Position numbers and translations under genes: made by a program. From Subdoligranulum sp. (GTDB taxonomy: Bacteria; Bacillota; Clostridia; Oscillospirales; Ruminococcaceae): a DNA stretch of 15,464 nucleotides. Shown here one piece after another: positions 1-6,980 of this stretch. Location of the stretch: contig SFIE01000046.1 in assembly GCA_004555405.1 (NCBI GenBank), positions 1 through 15,464 on the forward strand. The letters run 5' to 3'. The notes under the pieces are model-generated. The model saw only the letters and a program-made list of their open reading frames with translations, made no database searches and was not told the DNA's origin. Positions within the stretch are counted from its first letter, which is position 1. Every line of letters begins with the position of its first letter.

Positions 1-1161
1 GGGCAGGATAAAGCCTATCTGATCACCATTCAAAACCTCAAGTACCATGGCAGCGGCGACAAAGCAACGGACGATAATACGCTGCGGCTGGATGTGAGCT
101 ACGACAAAGACCTGAATCAGAGTCAGGATCAGGCAGAAGGCAAAACAAGAAAAATGCTTCCGCTTGTTACCATCGAGCAAAAGCTCTCTCAATTTGTCAC
201 CCAAACCGAAACCACGCCTCCGGCACCTGACCCCACTCCCGAGCCTACCCCCACGCCGGACCCCACCCCCACGCCGGACCCCACTTACCGCACCCCCAGC
301 CTGATCGTGCGTTCCACCTCCATTGGCGGCTCCAGCGTGGATGCAGGCGATGACTTTAAACTCAGCCTTGAAATTTATGCCACCTCCAGCGGCACCGAGG
401 CTCTGTGCGATGTGCTGGTTTCCATCAGCACGGCCGACGGTGTGACCCTTTCCAACGGCAGCACCACCAAATACATTGGCGATATGGCCCCCGGCACCAG
501 CCAAACCGTTACATACCCCATGCACGCACAAAACAGCTTTACGGGCGGCACAAGCTCGGTGAGCGTGAGCCTTTCGGCCAACGGCAAAACCACCGGCGGC
601 GGCGCACAGGCTACCGGCACCACCGTTACGGTGCCCATCATTCAGCCTGAGCGCTTTGAAATCTCTAATATGGAAATTCCCGAAACCATGGTAGTAGGGG
701 AAGAAAACTACGGCAGCATCACCTTTGTGAACAAGGGCAAAAACGAGCTTTCCAACATGACCGTTACCATTGCCGGCAGCAACCTGCAGGAGCCTGAGCA
801 AAGCAACTATGTGGGCAATCTGGCCGCAGGCACCGAGCAGAGCGTGGATATCAATCTGTGCGCACTGCAGGCAGGCACGGTGGAAGGCACCATCACCATT
901 GTATACGAGGATACTTCCGGGCAGGAAGTGTCGGTAACACGTAATTTCAGCGCTGCAGTAGAGGATGCCCCCACATGGGACGACCCCGGTATGATTGACC
1001 CCGGTATGCAGGATATGCCCGAAGAAACCAAGCCGGGCCTGCCCGTTTGGGGCTGGGCGCTGATCGCCGCAGCCGTGGCAGCACTGGGCTTTGCGGGCTT
1101 TAAGGTGGCCAAAAAGCGCAAAGCCGCTAAATCGCAGGAGGAAAACGATGCGGATTTCTGA
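1..1161 (+). CDS. Surface-anchored beta-sandwich (CARDB/COG1361-like) protein, 5' truncated
   Basis: The frame is open from base 1, so the true start lies upstream; the GTG at 94 is only internal. The visible 386 residues contain the end of one beta-rich domain, a Pro/Thr/Asp linker (residues 73-95), and two Thr/Ser/Gly-rich beta-sandwich-like domains (about 98-215 and 218-315) with the 'NxGxxxLxNMTVTIAGS' flavour of CARDB/COG1361 domains. An acidic, proline-containing stalk follows, then one hydrophobic helix (about 347-371) and a Lys/Arg-rich tail (KKRK). This predicts an extracytoplasmic protein held by a C-terminal membrane anchor; there is no LPxTG sorting signal. Its last 14 bases overlap the next gene, an ABC permease, which suggests a shared operon and a role as the exporter's extracellular partner. 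That role is inferred from position; no MacA-type hairpin or lipoyl domain is visible in the part seen. Confidence 0.75.
   Translation, partial: GQDKAYLITIQNLKYHGSGDKATDDNTLRLDVSYDKDLNQSQDQAEGKTRKMLPLVTIEQKLSQFVTQTETTPPAPDPTPEPTPTPDPTPTPDPTYRTPSLIVRSTSIGGSSVDAGDDFKLSLEIYATSSGTEALCDVLVSISTADGVTLSNGSTTKYIGDMAPGTSQTVTYPMHAQNSFTGGTSSVSVSLSANGKTTGGGAQATGTTVTVPIIQPERFEISNMEIPETMVVGEENYGSITFVNKGKNELSNMTVTIAGSNLQEPEQSNYVGNLAAGTEQSVDINLCALQAGTVEGTITIVYEDTSGQEVSVTRNFSAAVEDAPTWDDPGMIDPGMQDMPEETKPGLPVWGWALIAAAVAALGFAGFKVAKKRKAAKSQEENDADF
217..285 (+). repeat. Pro/Thr/Asp linker with an 18-bp tandem repeat
   Basis: The coding sequence contains an 18-bp unit encoding Pro-Thr-Pro-Asp-Pro-Thr, present once at about 253-270 and again, nearly complete, at 271-284, preceded by related PAPDPT/PEPT units. 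It encodes an extended interdomain linker, a place where repeat number often varies between strains. Confidence 0.7.
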
Positions 1162-2536
1162 TTTGCTCCGCCTTTCGTTGGATAATCTCAGACGGCGCAA
1201 GGGGCGCACAGCGCTGACGGTGATCGGCGTTGTGGTGGGCACCTGCGCCATCGTGGTTATGATCAGCCTTGGCATTGCCGTGAATGCGCAAAACGAAGAA
1301 ATGCTGCAGTCGTGGGGCGATCTGACCATGATCCAGCTGTATAACTATTCCGGCAGCACCGAAAATGCGCTGGACGATGCTCTGGTAGAGCGCATTCGCA
1401 GCACGCCCCATGTTACGGCGGTGACCCCCTATTACCAGCCGGAAAACCTGAACGGCTGCATCAAAGCGGGCACAAACGGCCGCTATGAAAGCAATCCGTA
1501 TAATATTTACGGTCTGGACGAAGCCAGCATGGAGCCCATGGGCTTTGCGCTGCAAAGCGGCACATGGCTTACCGATGTGGGCAGCCTTGGCAAAAACAAA
1601 ATCCCTGTGCTGGTGGGCGAGGAGTTCGGCTATAACTTTGAGGATACCAAGCGCAGCTACAACAGCAACTCCCGCTATCGCTATTCCGGCCAAACCGATA
1701 AAAACGGCAATCCGCTGCCCCCCTTTGTGGACCCGCAGAACGCCCGCATGACCCTGCAGCTGAAGGACGATCAGGGCAATGTGAAGGAAAACTACGAGCT
1801 GGTGGTAATGGGCACGCTGGTGGGCGATTACAGCAAGGATTACATGACGGTGGGCGGCCTTGTAATGCGGCTGCAGGATGCCCGCAAGCTGACCGCCGCA
1901 GCCGACCGCCTTGCCAAGCGCACCAGCAAAAAAGAAGTTACCTATCAACAGATCAATATAAAGGTGGACGAAGTGGACAATGTGGCCGAGGTGGAAAAGG
2001 GCCTGCAGGACGAAGGCTACAACACCAACTCGATGACGCAGATCCGCGAGGAAATGCAAAAGAATGTGGCGCAAAGCCAGATGATTCTGGGCAGTTTGGC
2101 GGCCATCAGCCTGCTGGTGGCGGCGCTGAACATTATGAACACCATGACCATGGCCATCTACGAGCGCACGCGTGAGATCGGCGTTATGAAGGTGCTGGGC
2201 TGCAAGCTGTGGTACATTCGCTCCATGTTTCTGGCCGAAAGCGGCGCCATTGGCCTTTTGGGCGGCGTGGTGGGCGTGGCCATCAGCCTTGCCATCAGCG
2301 CCGTGCTGAACAACTTAACAGCGATCATGGGCCTTTTGGGCGGCAGCATCGACCTTTCGGGCCTCAGCAGCGCCTTTGGCGGCTTTGGCGGCATGGGCGG
2401 CAAAATTTCCATCATTCCGCCATGGCTGATCCTGCTGGCACTGGTATTTGCCACGCTGGTGGGCCTTGTTTCGGGCATTGCCCCGGCAGGCCGCGCGGTG
2501 AAGATCAGCTCGCTGGAAGCCATTCGCCACGATTAA
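1148..2536 (+). CDS. ABC transporter permease, MacB/FtsX family
   Basis: A 462-residue inner-membrane permease. The ATG at 1148 is chosen because AGGAGG (1136-1141) sits 6 bases upstream; the codons before it belong to the overlapping gene. Topology is that of MacB-type exporters: one N-terminal helix (about 22-45) after a basic RRRKGR stretch, a large extracytoplasmic MacB_PCD-like domain (about 46-311), then an FtsX domain with three helices (about 312-332, 366-390, 425-446). The cytoplasmic loop EREREIG-like segment (YERTREIGVMKVLG) is typical of the family. There is no nucleotide-binding domain in the protein, so a separate ATPase is needed and is probably encoded upstream of the window. 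A glycine-rich stretch (GGFGGMGG) just before the last helix is unusual. The family exports peptides, antibiotics or lipoproteins, or transmits conformational signals; the substrate here is unknown. Confidence 0.88.
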   Translation: MRISDLLRLSLDNLRRRKGRTALTVIGVVVGTCAIVVMISLGIAVNAQNEEMLQSWGDLTMIQLYNYSGSTENALDDALVERIRSTPHVTAVTPYYQPENLNGCIKAGTNGRYESNPYNIYGLDEASMEPMGFALQSGTWLTDVGSLGKNKIPVLVGEEFGYNFEDTKRSYNSNSRYRYSGQTDKNGNPLPPFVDPQNARMTLQLKDDQGNVKENYELVVMGTLVGDYSKDYMTVGGLVMRLQDARKLTAAADRLAKRTSKKEVTYQQINIKVDEVDNVAEVEKGLQDEGYNTNSMTQIREEMQKNVAQSQMILGSLAAISLLVAALNIMNTMTMAIYERTREIGVMKVLGCKLWYIRSMFLAESGAIGLLGGVVGVAISLAISAVLNNLTAIMGLLGGSIDLSGLSSAFGGFGGMGGKISIIPPWLILLALVFATLVGLVSGIAPAGRAVKISSLEAIRHD

Positions 2537-2564
2537 AAATAACGAAACAACACCATCATGTATT

Positions 2565-2598
2565 CCCGGTATACCGTTTGGTATGCCGGGATTTTTTT
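2565..2598 (+). terminator. Rho-independent terminator after the ABC permease
   Basis: An 11-bp stem (2565-2575 with 2580-2590, one G-T wobble) with a short loop is followed by seven T residues (2592-2598). It lies 28 bases after the permease stop and ends the upstream operon. Confidence 0.9.
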
Positions 2599-2931
2599 AT
2601 GCCAAAAGCAGTGCTTTCACCCACAGAAAGAGAAATTTGCATCGATACCGTAAAATTTTACTTTTATTTTACGCTGTACAGCCATAACAAAACCGGGTAT
2701 ATCACGCAGGTCGGCACCGGCAGCTGCAACGAAAAAACCAACGCCATGTATACCGACCTTAGCTTTATGACGGCCGATCATGCGATCGGTGAGGACACAG
2801 CGGCGTTTTTCCGCAATATGCTGGTCAACAAGTTGGCCGAGGCTTCGCGCGCTGGGGTGAAGGGGCAGCTGATCATTGAAAAAACGGGGCTGCTGCAGCG
2901 GCTTTCCCCAAAAATGCTGCGTGCCGGATAA
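2599..2931 (+). pseudogene. ppk1: Relic of polyphosphate kinase 1 (PPK1), internally deleted
   Basis: An open frame of 110 codons begins directly after a terminator T-tract, with no ribosome site or promoter. Two stretches match PPK1 as I know the family. The first reads GYITQVGTGSCNEKT, YTDLSFMTAD, IGEDTAAFFRNM, the conserved end of the first catalytic domain. The second reads KLAEASRAGVKGQLII, the 'LYEASQAGVKIDLIVRG' part of the second catalytic domain. In intact PPK1 these are separated by roughly 40-50 residues that are absent here, joined in frame after FFRNM. The catalytic histidine region, the N-terminal and head domains, and the C-terminal end are missing; a working enzyme is about 700 residues. 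The segment before GYITQ is also degraded. I infer a non-functional remnant of a ppk gene that once occupied this locus. Confidence 0.75.
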
Positions 2932-2950
2932 GTCTGCTATGCCCGGCGCA

Positions 2951-2996
2951 AAAAACCGGCGAAGGCAGCCAAAACTGCCTTCGCCGGTTGCTTTTT
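2951..2996. terminator. Bidirectional terminator between the PPK1 relic and the YhcH-family gene
   Basis: A perfect 15-bp stem (2954-2968 with 2975-2989) has a 6-base loop. It is followed on the plus strand by GCTTTTT and on the minus strand by a run of T (plus-strand A residues 2951-2955). On the minus strand it lies just after the stop of the YhcH-family gene. Confidence 0.9.
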
Positions 2997-3013
2997 ATGT
3001 GGGCGGCAAATGC

Positions 3014-3463
3014 TTACCGTGCAATTTTAAACACGGCTTTGATGCTGCCCTCGCAGTCTGCCGTGCGAATGTTGCTTTTGTGCGCTTCCTCCACCATAAA
3101 CACGGCAAAACGCTCGGGGTCAAGCACACCGGCGCAGCTGGGGGTACCCTTGTACAGCGCATAGTCTTTTTCTTCGTTGTAGGCCTCGGTTTCTTCCACA
3201 TCCTCCAGCGCTACCTGAAACAGCTGGCTGCCCTCCAAAACGATCTGCAGATCCATATATTTGCTGTGGGTCTCAAAATCCACGGCGGAATCCTCGGCGG
3301 CGGGGCATTCCATCACATTCACATAAATATCCTCGCCCTGGATCTCGGTGCGGCCCATGGGCAGATCGTCCAGCCCGTTTTCCATGATCCATTCAATGCA
3401 GGTATCCAGATTTTCAAACAAGCCGGTGTATTGCTCCAGATTGTCCAGTCGATCATACAGCAT
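3014..3463 (-). CDS. YhcH/YjgK/YiaL family protein (DUF386 cupin-like)
   Basis: 149 residues, the usual length of this family. The start at 3463 is supported by TAAAGGAGAA 7-8 bases upstream on the minus strand. Family hallmarks are the FETHSKYMDLQIVLEG segment (residues 63-78, with the metal-ligand candidates E64, H66 and D71) and the VFMVEEAHK segment (121-129, with H128). Related proteins (EbgC, YiaL, YhcH, NanQ) have a beta-sandwich fold, bind metal, and act in sugar or sialic acid handling, for example as sugar anomerases. The exact substrate cannot be read from the sequence. It stands alone between a bidirectional terminator and its own promoter and is divergent from galE; a link to sugar metabolism is plausible but not shown. 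Confidence 0.88.
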   Translation of the reverse strand: MLYDRLDNLEQYTGLFENLDTCIEWIMENGLDDLPMGRTEIQGEDIYVNVMECPAAEDSAVDFETHSKYMDLQIVLEGSQLFQVALEDVEETEAYNEEKDYALYKGTPSCAGVLDPERFAVFMVEEAHKSNIRTADCEGSIKAVFKIAR

Positions 3464-3498
3464 AAAAGCGTTCTCCTTTAATGAAAGATGTTTTTTTG

Positions 3499-3528
3499 AT
3501 TATACCCCAATCCGGCGGCAAATGCCAA
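3499..3528 (-). promoter_or_regulatory. Sigma-A type promoter of the YhcH-family gene
   Basis: On the minus strand, TTGGCA (plus 3523-3528) and a perfect TATAAT (3499-3504) are separated by 18 bases, 36 bases upstream of the start codon. Confidence 0.65.
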
Positions 3529-3540
3529 CTCTAAACGCCC

Positions 3541-3569
3541 TTTTCAGAAATGCCAAATGGGTGTATAAT
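3541..3569 (+). promoter_or_regulatory. Candidate galE promoter
   Basis: TTTTCA (3541-3546), a 17-base spacer and a perfect TATAAT (3564-3569) lie about 155 bases upstream of galE, back to back with the minus-strand promoter. A weaker alternative closer to the gene is TTTACT-17-TAGTAT at about 3625-3655. The long, AT-rich leader up to 3724 shows no clear riboswitch or terminator. Confidence 0.45.
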
Positions 3570-3724
3570 GGATCTGTAAAGCTTCAAAAGGCACAAATGG
3601 TGAGCCTTATGGTTTAATTTTCCATTTACTGAATACGGTTTAAGTGTTAGTATATGGTCAGAAAACAAAAAGTGCAATAGTTTTGTTGCAACGATTATAC
3701 AAATTTTAGATGGGAGTGTGCATT

Positions 3725-4750
3725 ATGGCAATTTTGGTAAGCGGCGGCGCCGGCTATATTGGCAGCCACACCTGCATTGAGCTGCTCGCAGCCGGGTATG
3801 ACATTGTGGTGGCGGATAACTTTTACAATTCCTGCCCCGAGGCTGTGCGCCGTGTAAAGCAGATCGCAGGCAAAGACTTCCGTTTTGTGGAAGCCGACAT
3901 GACGGATAAGGCACAGGTGGAAAAGATCTTTGCCGAAAACCCCGATATTGATTCGGTGATCCAGTTTGCGGCCTATAAGGCTGTGGGCGAAAGCGTTTCC
4001 AAGCCCATTGAATATTATTCCAACAACCTCAACTGCACCCTGAACATTCTGGATGTGATGCGCCGTTATAACTGCAAAAACTTTGTGTTCTCCTCCAGCG
4101 CAACGGTGTATGGCGATCCTGCCAGTGTGCCCATCCGTGAGGATTTCCCCGTGGGCGGCACCACCAACCCCTATGGCACCACCAAGGCTTTCACCGAGCG
4201 CATTCTGGAAGATGTGTGCAAGGCCGATCCCACGCTGAATGTGGCCCTTCTGCGCTACTTCAACCCCATCGGTGCGCACGAATCCGGCCTGATCGGCGAG
4301 GACCCCAACGGCATTCCCAACAACCTGTGCCCCTACATTGCCAAGGTGGCCGTGGGCAAGCTGCCCGTGGTGCACGTGTACGGCAACGATTATCCCACGC
4401 CCGACGGCACCGGTGTGCGTGATTATATCCATGTGGTCGATCTGGCCCGCGGCCATGTGGCTGCCATCAAAAAGCTGCAGACCGGCTGCGGCCTGTTCAT
4501 CTGCAACCTGGGCACCGGCCACGGCTACAGCGTGCTGGATGTGATCAAAGCATTCAGCAAGGCCTGCGGCAAAGAGCTGCCTTATCAGATCGACCCGCGC
4601 CGCCCCGGCGACATTGCCGAGTGCTGGGCCGACCCCGCCAAGGCCAAAAAAGAGCTTGGCTGGGAAGCAAAGTACGGCATTGATGAAATGTGCCGTGACA
4701 GCTGGAACTGGCAGAAAAACAACCCCGATGGCTACAACACCAAGAACTGA
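3725..4750 (+). CDS. galE: UDP-glucose 4-epimerase
   Basis: 341 residues, the usual length. It interconverts UDP-glucose and UDP-galactose (Leloir pathway) in the cytoplasm, supplying galactose use and cell-surface glycan precursors. The start at 3725 gives MAILVSGGAGYIGSH, the family N-terminus, with GGGAG (3712-3716) 8 bases upstream; a possible upstream ATG at 3710 lies on the ribosome site and is rejected. Visible features are the Rossmann GGxGYIGSH (7-15), the NAD-binding D31, FAAYKAVGESV, the catalytic SSSATVYG (123-130), and YGTTK (Y150, K154) of the extended SDR family. The C-terminal 'RRPGDIAECWADPAKAKKELGW' type segment is also typical. It is monocistronic, ending in a strong terminator. 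Confidence 0.96.
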   Translation: MAILVSGGAGYIGSHTCIELLAAGYDIVVADNFYNSCPEAVRRVKQIAGKDFRFVEADMTDKAQVEKIFAENPDIDSVIQFAAYKAVGESVSKPIEYYSNNLNCTLNILDVMRRYNCKNFVFSSSATVYGDPASVPIREDFPVGGTTNPYGTTKAFTERILEDVCKADPTLNVALLRYFNPIGAHESGLIGEDPNGIPNNLCPYIAKVAVGKLPVVHVYGNDYPTPDGTGVRDYIHVVDLARGHVAAIKKLQTGCGLFICNLGTGHGYSVLDVIKAFSKACGKELPYQIDPRRPGDIAECWADPAKAKKELGWEAKYGIDEMCRDSWNWQKNNPDGYNTKN

Positions 4751-4757
4751 TCAGATC

Positions 4758-4795
4758 AAAAAGCTGCTGCACGAATTTTCGTGCAGCAGCTTTTT
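4758..4795. terminator. Bidirectional terminator between galE and the MBL-fold gene
   Basis: A perfect 17-bp stem (4758-4774 with 4779-4795) starts with five A and ends with five T, so it can act in both directions. It lies between the convergent stops of galE (4750) and the minus-strand gene (4805). Confidence 0.92.
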
Positions 4796-4804
4796 GCATA
4801 AGCC

Positions 4805-5620
4805 TCAGCGCAGCATAAGCGCCATATCCTTTTCGCCAAAGCCAATGGCAGCAAAGTCTTTTTCTTCAAAAGCATTGCCATGGCAGAACATCATCATGTT
4901 GTTGGCCTCCATCCAAGGGGCCGATTCACAGCCCTCGGGAGAAAAATCATCGATCAGGGCCAGTACCTTGTCAATGTAATCGGCGCCCAGCGGCTCATAC
5001 CAGTGCGCGCCGTAAATATCCACAAAGCCGCCGTGTGCTTTGGTGCGCTCCAGTGCGGCGCGGTATTGGCTCAGCGGCTGCCCGGCCATCAAAAGCACGC
5101 GCTTTAAAATGGCATCGCCGCTGAATAAAAACCGGGTCTGGCTGTCGATCAGCACCATGCTGCCGGGGGTGTGGCCTTCCAGCCGCAGCACCTCTACGCT
5201 GCGCCCGCCCAGATCCAGCACAGAGCCCTCCGGCAAAAAGGCAAAGCGATAATCCGGCAGGGCCTTTACCATGTCGCAGCGCTCACGCTCGGGCGGCTGC
5301 GGAAAATACATGGGCGCGATGGTTTCGCGCTCTCCCTCCAGAATATACACGGTGCCGAACTGCTGGTTTCCGCCCGAATGGTCGGGGTGAACATGAGAAT
5401 TCAGGCACAGCACCGGTTTGTCGGTCAGGCTTTCCACCTCGGCCTTCAAATCGGCATTGCCATAGCCGGTGTCCAGCAAAATGGCTTTTTCCCGGCCCAC
5501 GATCAGATAGCAGATCACATAGCCCCAGCCCGGCAGGCGGCCGGGGCCGGGCAGGTAGCCCGGGCACTGAATGGCATAGGTGTCGGGTGCGATCTGCCAG
5601 TGTTTAAAAGTTTGCTGCAT
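4805..5620 (-). CDS. MBL-fold metallo-hydrolase
   Basis: 271 residues of the metallo-beta-lactamase superfamily, predicted cytoplasmic (no signal peptide). Metal-ligand motifs are in the canonical order: HVHPDH (H76, H78, D80, H81), LEGHTPGS with H150, FSGDAI with D169, and GAHW with H206, enough for a dinuclear Zn/Fe centre of the glyoxalase II/lactonase-like branch. The substrate is not identifiable; the superfamily includes thioesterases, lactonases and phosphodiesterases. The start at 5620 has AAGAGGG about 10 bases upstream on the minus strand. An out-of-frame ATG at 5670 with a better ribosome site precedes it and overlaps the gene start (see separate entry). It lies downstream of spoIID on the same strand but has its own promoter, so co-transcription is uncertain. 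Confidence 0.88.
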   Translation of the reverse strand: MQQTFKHWQIAPDTYAIQCPGYLPGPGRLPGWGYVICYLIVGREKAILLDTGYGNADLKAEVESLTDKPVLCLNSHVHPDHSGGNQQFGTVYILEGERETIAPMYFPQPPERERCDMVKALPDYRFAFLPEGSVLDLGGRSVEVLRLEGHTPGSMVLIDSQTRFLFSGDAILKRVLLMAGQPLSQYRAALERTKAHGGFVDIYGAHWYEPLGADYIDKVLALIDDFSPEGCESAPWMEANNMMMFCHGNAFEEKDFAAIGFGEKDMALMLR

Positions 5621-5670
5621 ACAAATAATACCCTCTTTTCCTTAACTTGTGCTGCACCTGAAAAAATCAT
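5515..5670 (-). other. Possible upstream ORF (51 codons) overlapping the start of the MBL-fold gene
   Basis: An ATG at 5670 (minus) has AAGGAGA 8 bases upstream, a stronger site than that of the hydrolase gene. The frame is offset from the hydrolase by 50 bases and runs to TGA at 5515, about 105 bases inside the hydrolase. The predicted peptide resembles nothing I know, and its second half is simply the hydrolase region read out of frame. It may reduce hydrolase translation or may be chance. Confidence 0.25.
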
Positions 5671-5710
5671 GGCCGGATCTCTCCTTCAACCGGCGGTGCA
5701 GAACAATTTT

Positions 5711-5752
5711 ATTATAACACAGCACACGCACAGCAAAAAAATATTTTTTTGC
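5711..5752 (-). promoter_or_regulatory. Promoter of the MBL-fold gene with an AT-rich palindrome at the -35
   Basis: On the minus strand, TTTTTG (plus 5734-5739) and a perfect TATAAT (5711-5716) are 17 bases apart. The -35 lies inside a perfect 20-bp palindrome of the form GC-A7-TA-T7-GC (5733-5752). The A/T tracts could act as an UP element, a repressor site, or a weak terminator for spoIID. Confidence 0.5.
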
Positions 5753-5765
5753 ATCGGGGGCTGCC

Positions 5766-6812
5766 TCAAAGTGCTTCCCCAATGGTGGTTTCCGGAAAAT
5801 AATGGGCCAGAATCTCCTGCCAGCCCGCGCCCTGCTCGGCCATCAGGCGCGCACCCCATTGGCTAAGCCCCACGCCGTGGCCGTAGCCGTGTGTGGAAAC
5901 AAAAAAATTCCCGCCCGACAGACTGATCGAAAAACAGTTGCTGCGCAGCCCCAGCGCCTGCCGCAGCTTTACCCCTGCCACGCTTTGGCCGCATATTTCA
6001 ATGCTGCGCACATAGCCGGTGTCATACCATTGGGTTTCGCCGAACCAGCTGCCGGCATCACCGCCGGGCGTAATGCCCAGCTGGGCCGAAAGTGCATCGG
6101 CCATCTGCTGCGGGGTGAACTCCACACTTTGGGCAAAGCCCTCAGCGTTTTTGTCCAGCGGGCTGTCCACCCCCTGCAGATAGGGCAGGGCCTGCTCCCA
6201 CACATTCTGGCTTGCTTCGGTGCGGCCCCGGCTGATGGCATGGTAGCAGGCTGCTGCCGGGCGGCCATCATAAAGCAGCAGCACATGGGAAACCTGTGCG
6301 GCCAGGGCCTGCAGCTTTTCTTCAAATTCCTGTGCGTGCTCTCCCCAGCGTGCTGCGCGCACCTCGGGCGTAAGGTAGCCCTGCATACGCGCAGGCGCAA
6401 CGCCGATCCACCCGGCAGCGGGGTCTTCACAGTGCTCTTTCTGATACAGCACAAAGCTGTGGCTGGCGACCATTTGCGCCAAAAGGGCCTGCTCGGGCCA
6501 TGTGGCGGGCATTTCGCTGGCCGCTGCCCCCACCAGATATTCCTGCACGGCGGGGGTCAAAAGCGCGCCGGTGTCACTGTCCTGCAGCAAAATCGTTTCC
6601 TCGGCGGGCGCGGCATCCGGGGCAGGGGAGGGCGGCGCCGCTTCGGAAGAGGCGATTTCGGGCGGTGCGCCGGGCATAGAATCGGCTGCGGGCAGCACAG
6701 GCCCGGAAAAAGCCTCGGCAGCGGCGGCGCTTGCCTGCGGCAAAAGGCATATCAACGGCAAAAGCCCCACCAGCAGCAACAGAAACAAAGCATACAGCAC
6801 CACTTGTTTCAT
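5766..6812 (-). CDS. spoIID: Stage II sporulation protein D, peptidoglycan lytic transglycosylase
   Basis: 348 residues. SpoIID cleaves denuded glycan strands during forespore engulfment, working with SpoIIP and SpoIIM in the mother-cell membrane. The start at 6812 (MKQVVLY) has AAGGAGAG directly upstream; an ATG 7 codons earlier overlaps that site and is rejected. Order of features: an N-terminal membrane helix (about 5-24), a Pro/Ala-rich linker (40-72), then the SpoIID domain. Within it are YLVGAAASEMP (92-102, with E100 at the position of the catalytic glutamate), AISRGRTE (192-199), PYLQGVDSP, and the C-terminal HGYGHGVGLSQWGA (308-321). The usual SGG in the middle motif reads S-R-G here. 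The gene is alone rather than next to spoIIQ or atp genes, and its presence indicates sporulation ancestry, not proof of sporulation. Confidence 0.92.
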   Translation of the reverse strand: MKQVVLYALFLLLLVGLLPLICLLPQASAAAAEAFSGPVLPAADSMPGAPPEIASSEAAPPSPAPDAAPAEETILLQDSDTGALLTPAVQEYLVGAAASEMPATWPEQALLAQMVASHSFVLYQKEHCEDPAAGWIGVAPARMQGYLTPEVRAARWGEHAQEFEEKLQALAAQVSHVLLLYDGRPAAACYHAISRGRTEASQNVWEQALPYLQGVDSPLDKNAEGFAQSVEFTPQQMADALSAQLGITPGGDAGSWFGETQWYDTGYVRSIEICGQSVAGVKLRQALGLRSNCFSISLSGGNFFVSTHGYGHGVGLSQWGARLMAEQGAGWQEILAHYFPETTIGEAL

Positions 6813-6846
6813 AAACTCTCCTTGCCGGTACAAGACAAAATTCGAC

Positions 6847-6874
6847 TTGCATTTGCAGAAAAAATATGTAAAAT
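6847..6874 (+). promoter_or_regulatory. Weak candidate promoter for the polytopic membrane protein
   Basis: TTGCAT (6847-6852), a 16-base spacer and TAAAAT (6869-6874) lie about 107 bases upstream of the plus-strand gene. It is the best sigma-A match in the divergent intergenic space, but only moderate. Confidence 0.3.
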
Positions 6875-6931
6875 GAAAAGTATCGCTTTTCAGCGTGCTG
6901 CAAAGCCGTGGGCTTGTACCCCTTGCTGTAA

Positions 6932-6961
6932 TATCTATGCACGCAGAGCCTGCGATATGTC
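6932..6961 (-). promoter_or_regulatory. Candidate sigma-E-like promoter of spoIID
   Basis: On the minus strand, GACATATC (plus 6954-6961) and CATAGATA (6932-6939) are 14 bases apart. The mother-cell sigma-E consensus has an ATATT-like -35, a spacer of about 14, and a CATAnnnT -10; spoIID is a sigma-E gene in Bacillus. The leader to the start codon would be about 110 nt, which is long. Confidence 0.25.
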
Positions 6962-6980
6962 ATGCAGAAGGGATCTTGCT

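Noticed and set aside
94..1161. Reading the first gene as a complete protein starting at GTG 94
   Set aside because: The same frame is open to base 1 and the upstream codons continue a beta-domain-like sequence; no ribosome site precedes 94. It is the 3' part of a longer gene.
1036..1161. LPxTG-type sortase signal at the end of the first protein
   Set aside because: The sequence is LPVWG followed by a membrane helix and a long 15-residue or more cytoplasmic tail; the Thr is missing, so a plain C-terminal membrane anchor is more likely.
3695..4522. Minus-strand open frame of 275 codons opposite galE
   Set aside because: Shadow of galE caused by third-position GC bias; composition is typical of antisense frames and it covers the galE ribosome site.
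5802..6980. N-terminal extension of the membrane-protein gene (650 codons in total)
   Set aside because: This part is antisense to spoIID and reads as a shadow frame; the real gene starts at 6981 with a ribosome site and basic N-terminus.
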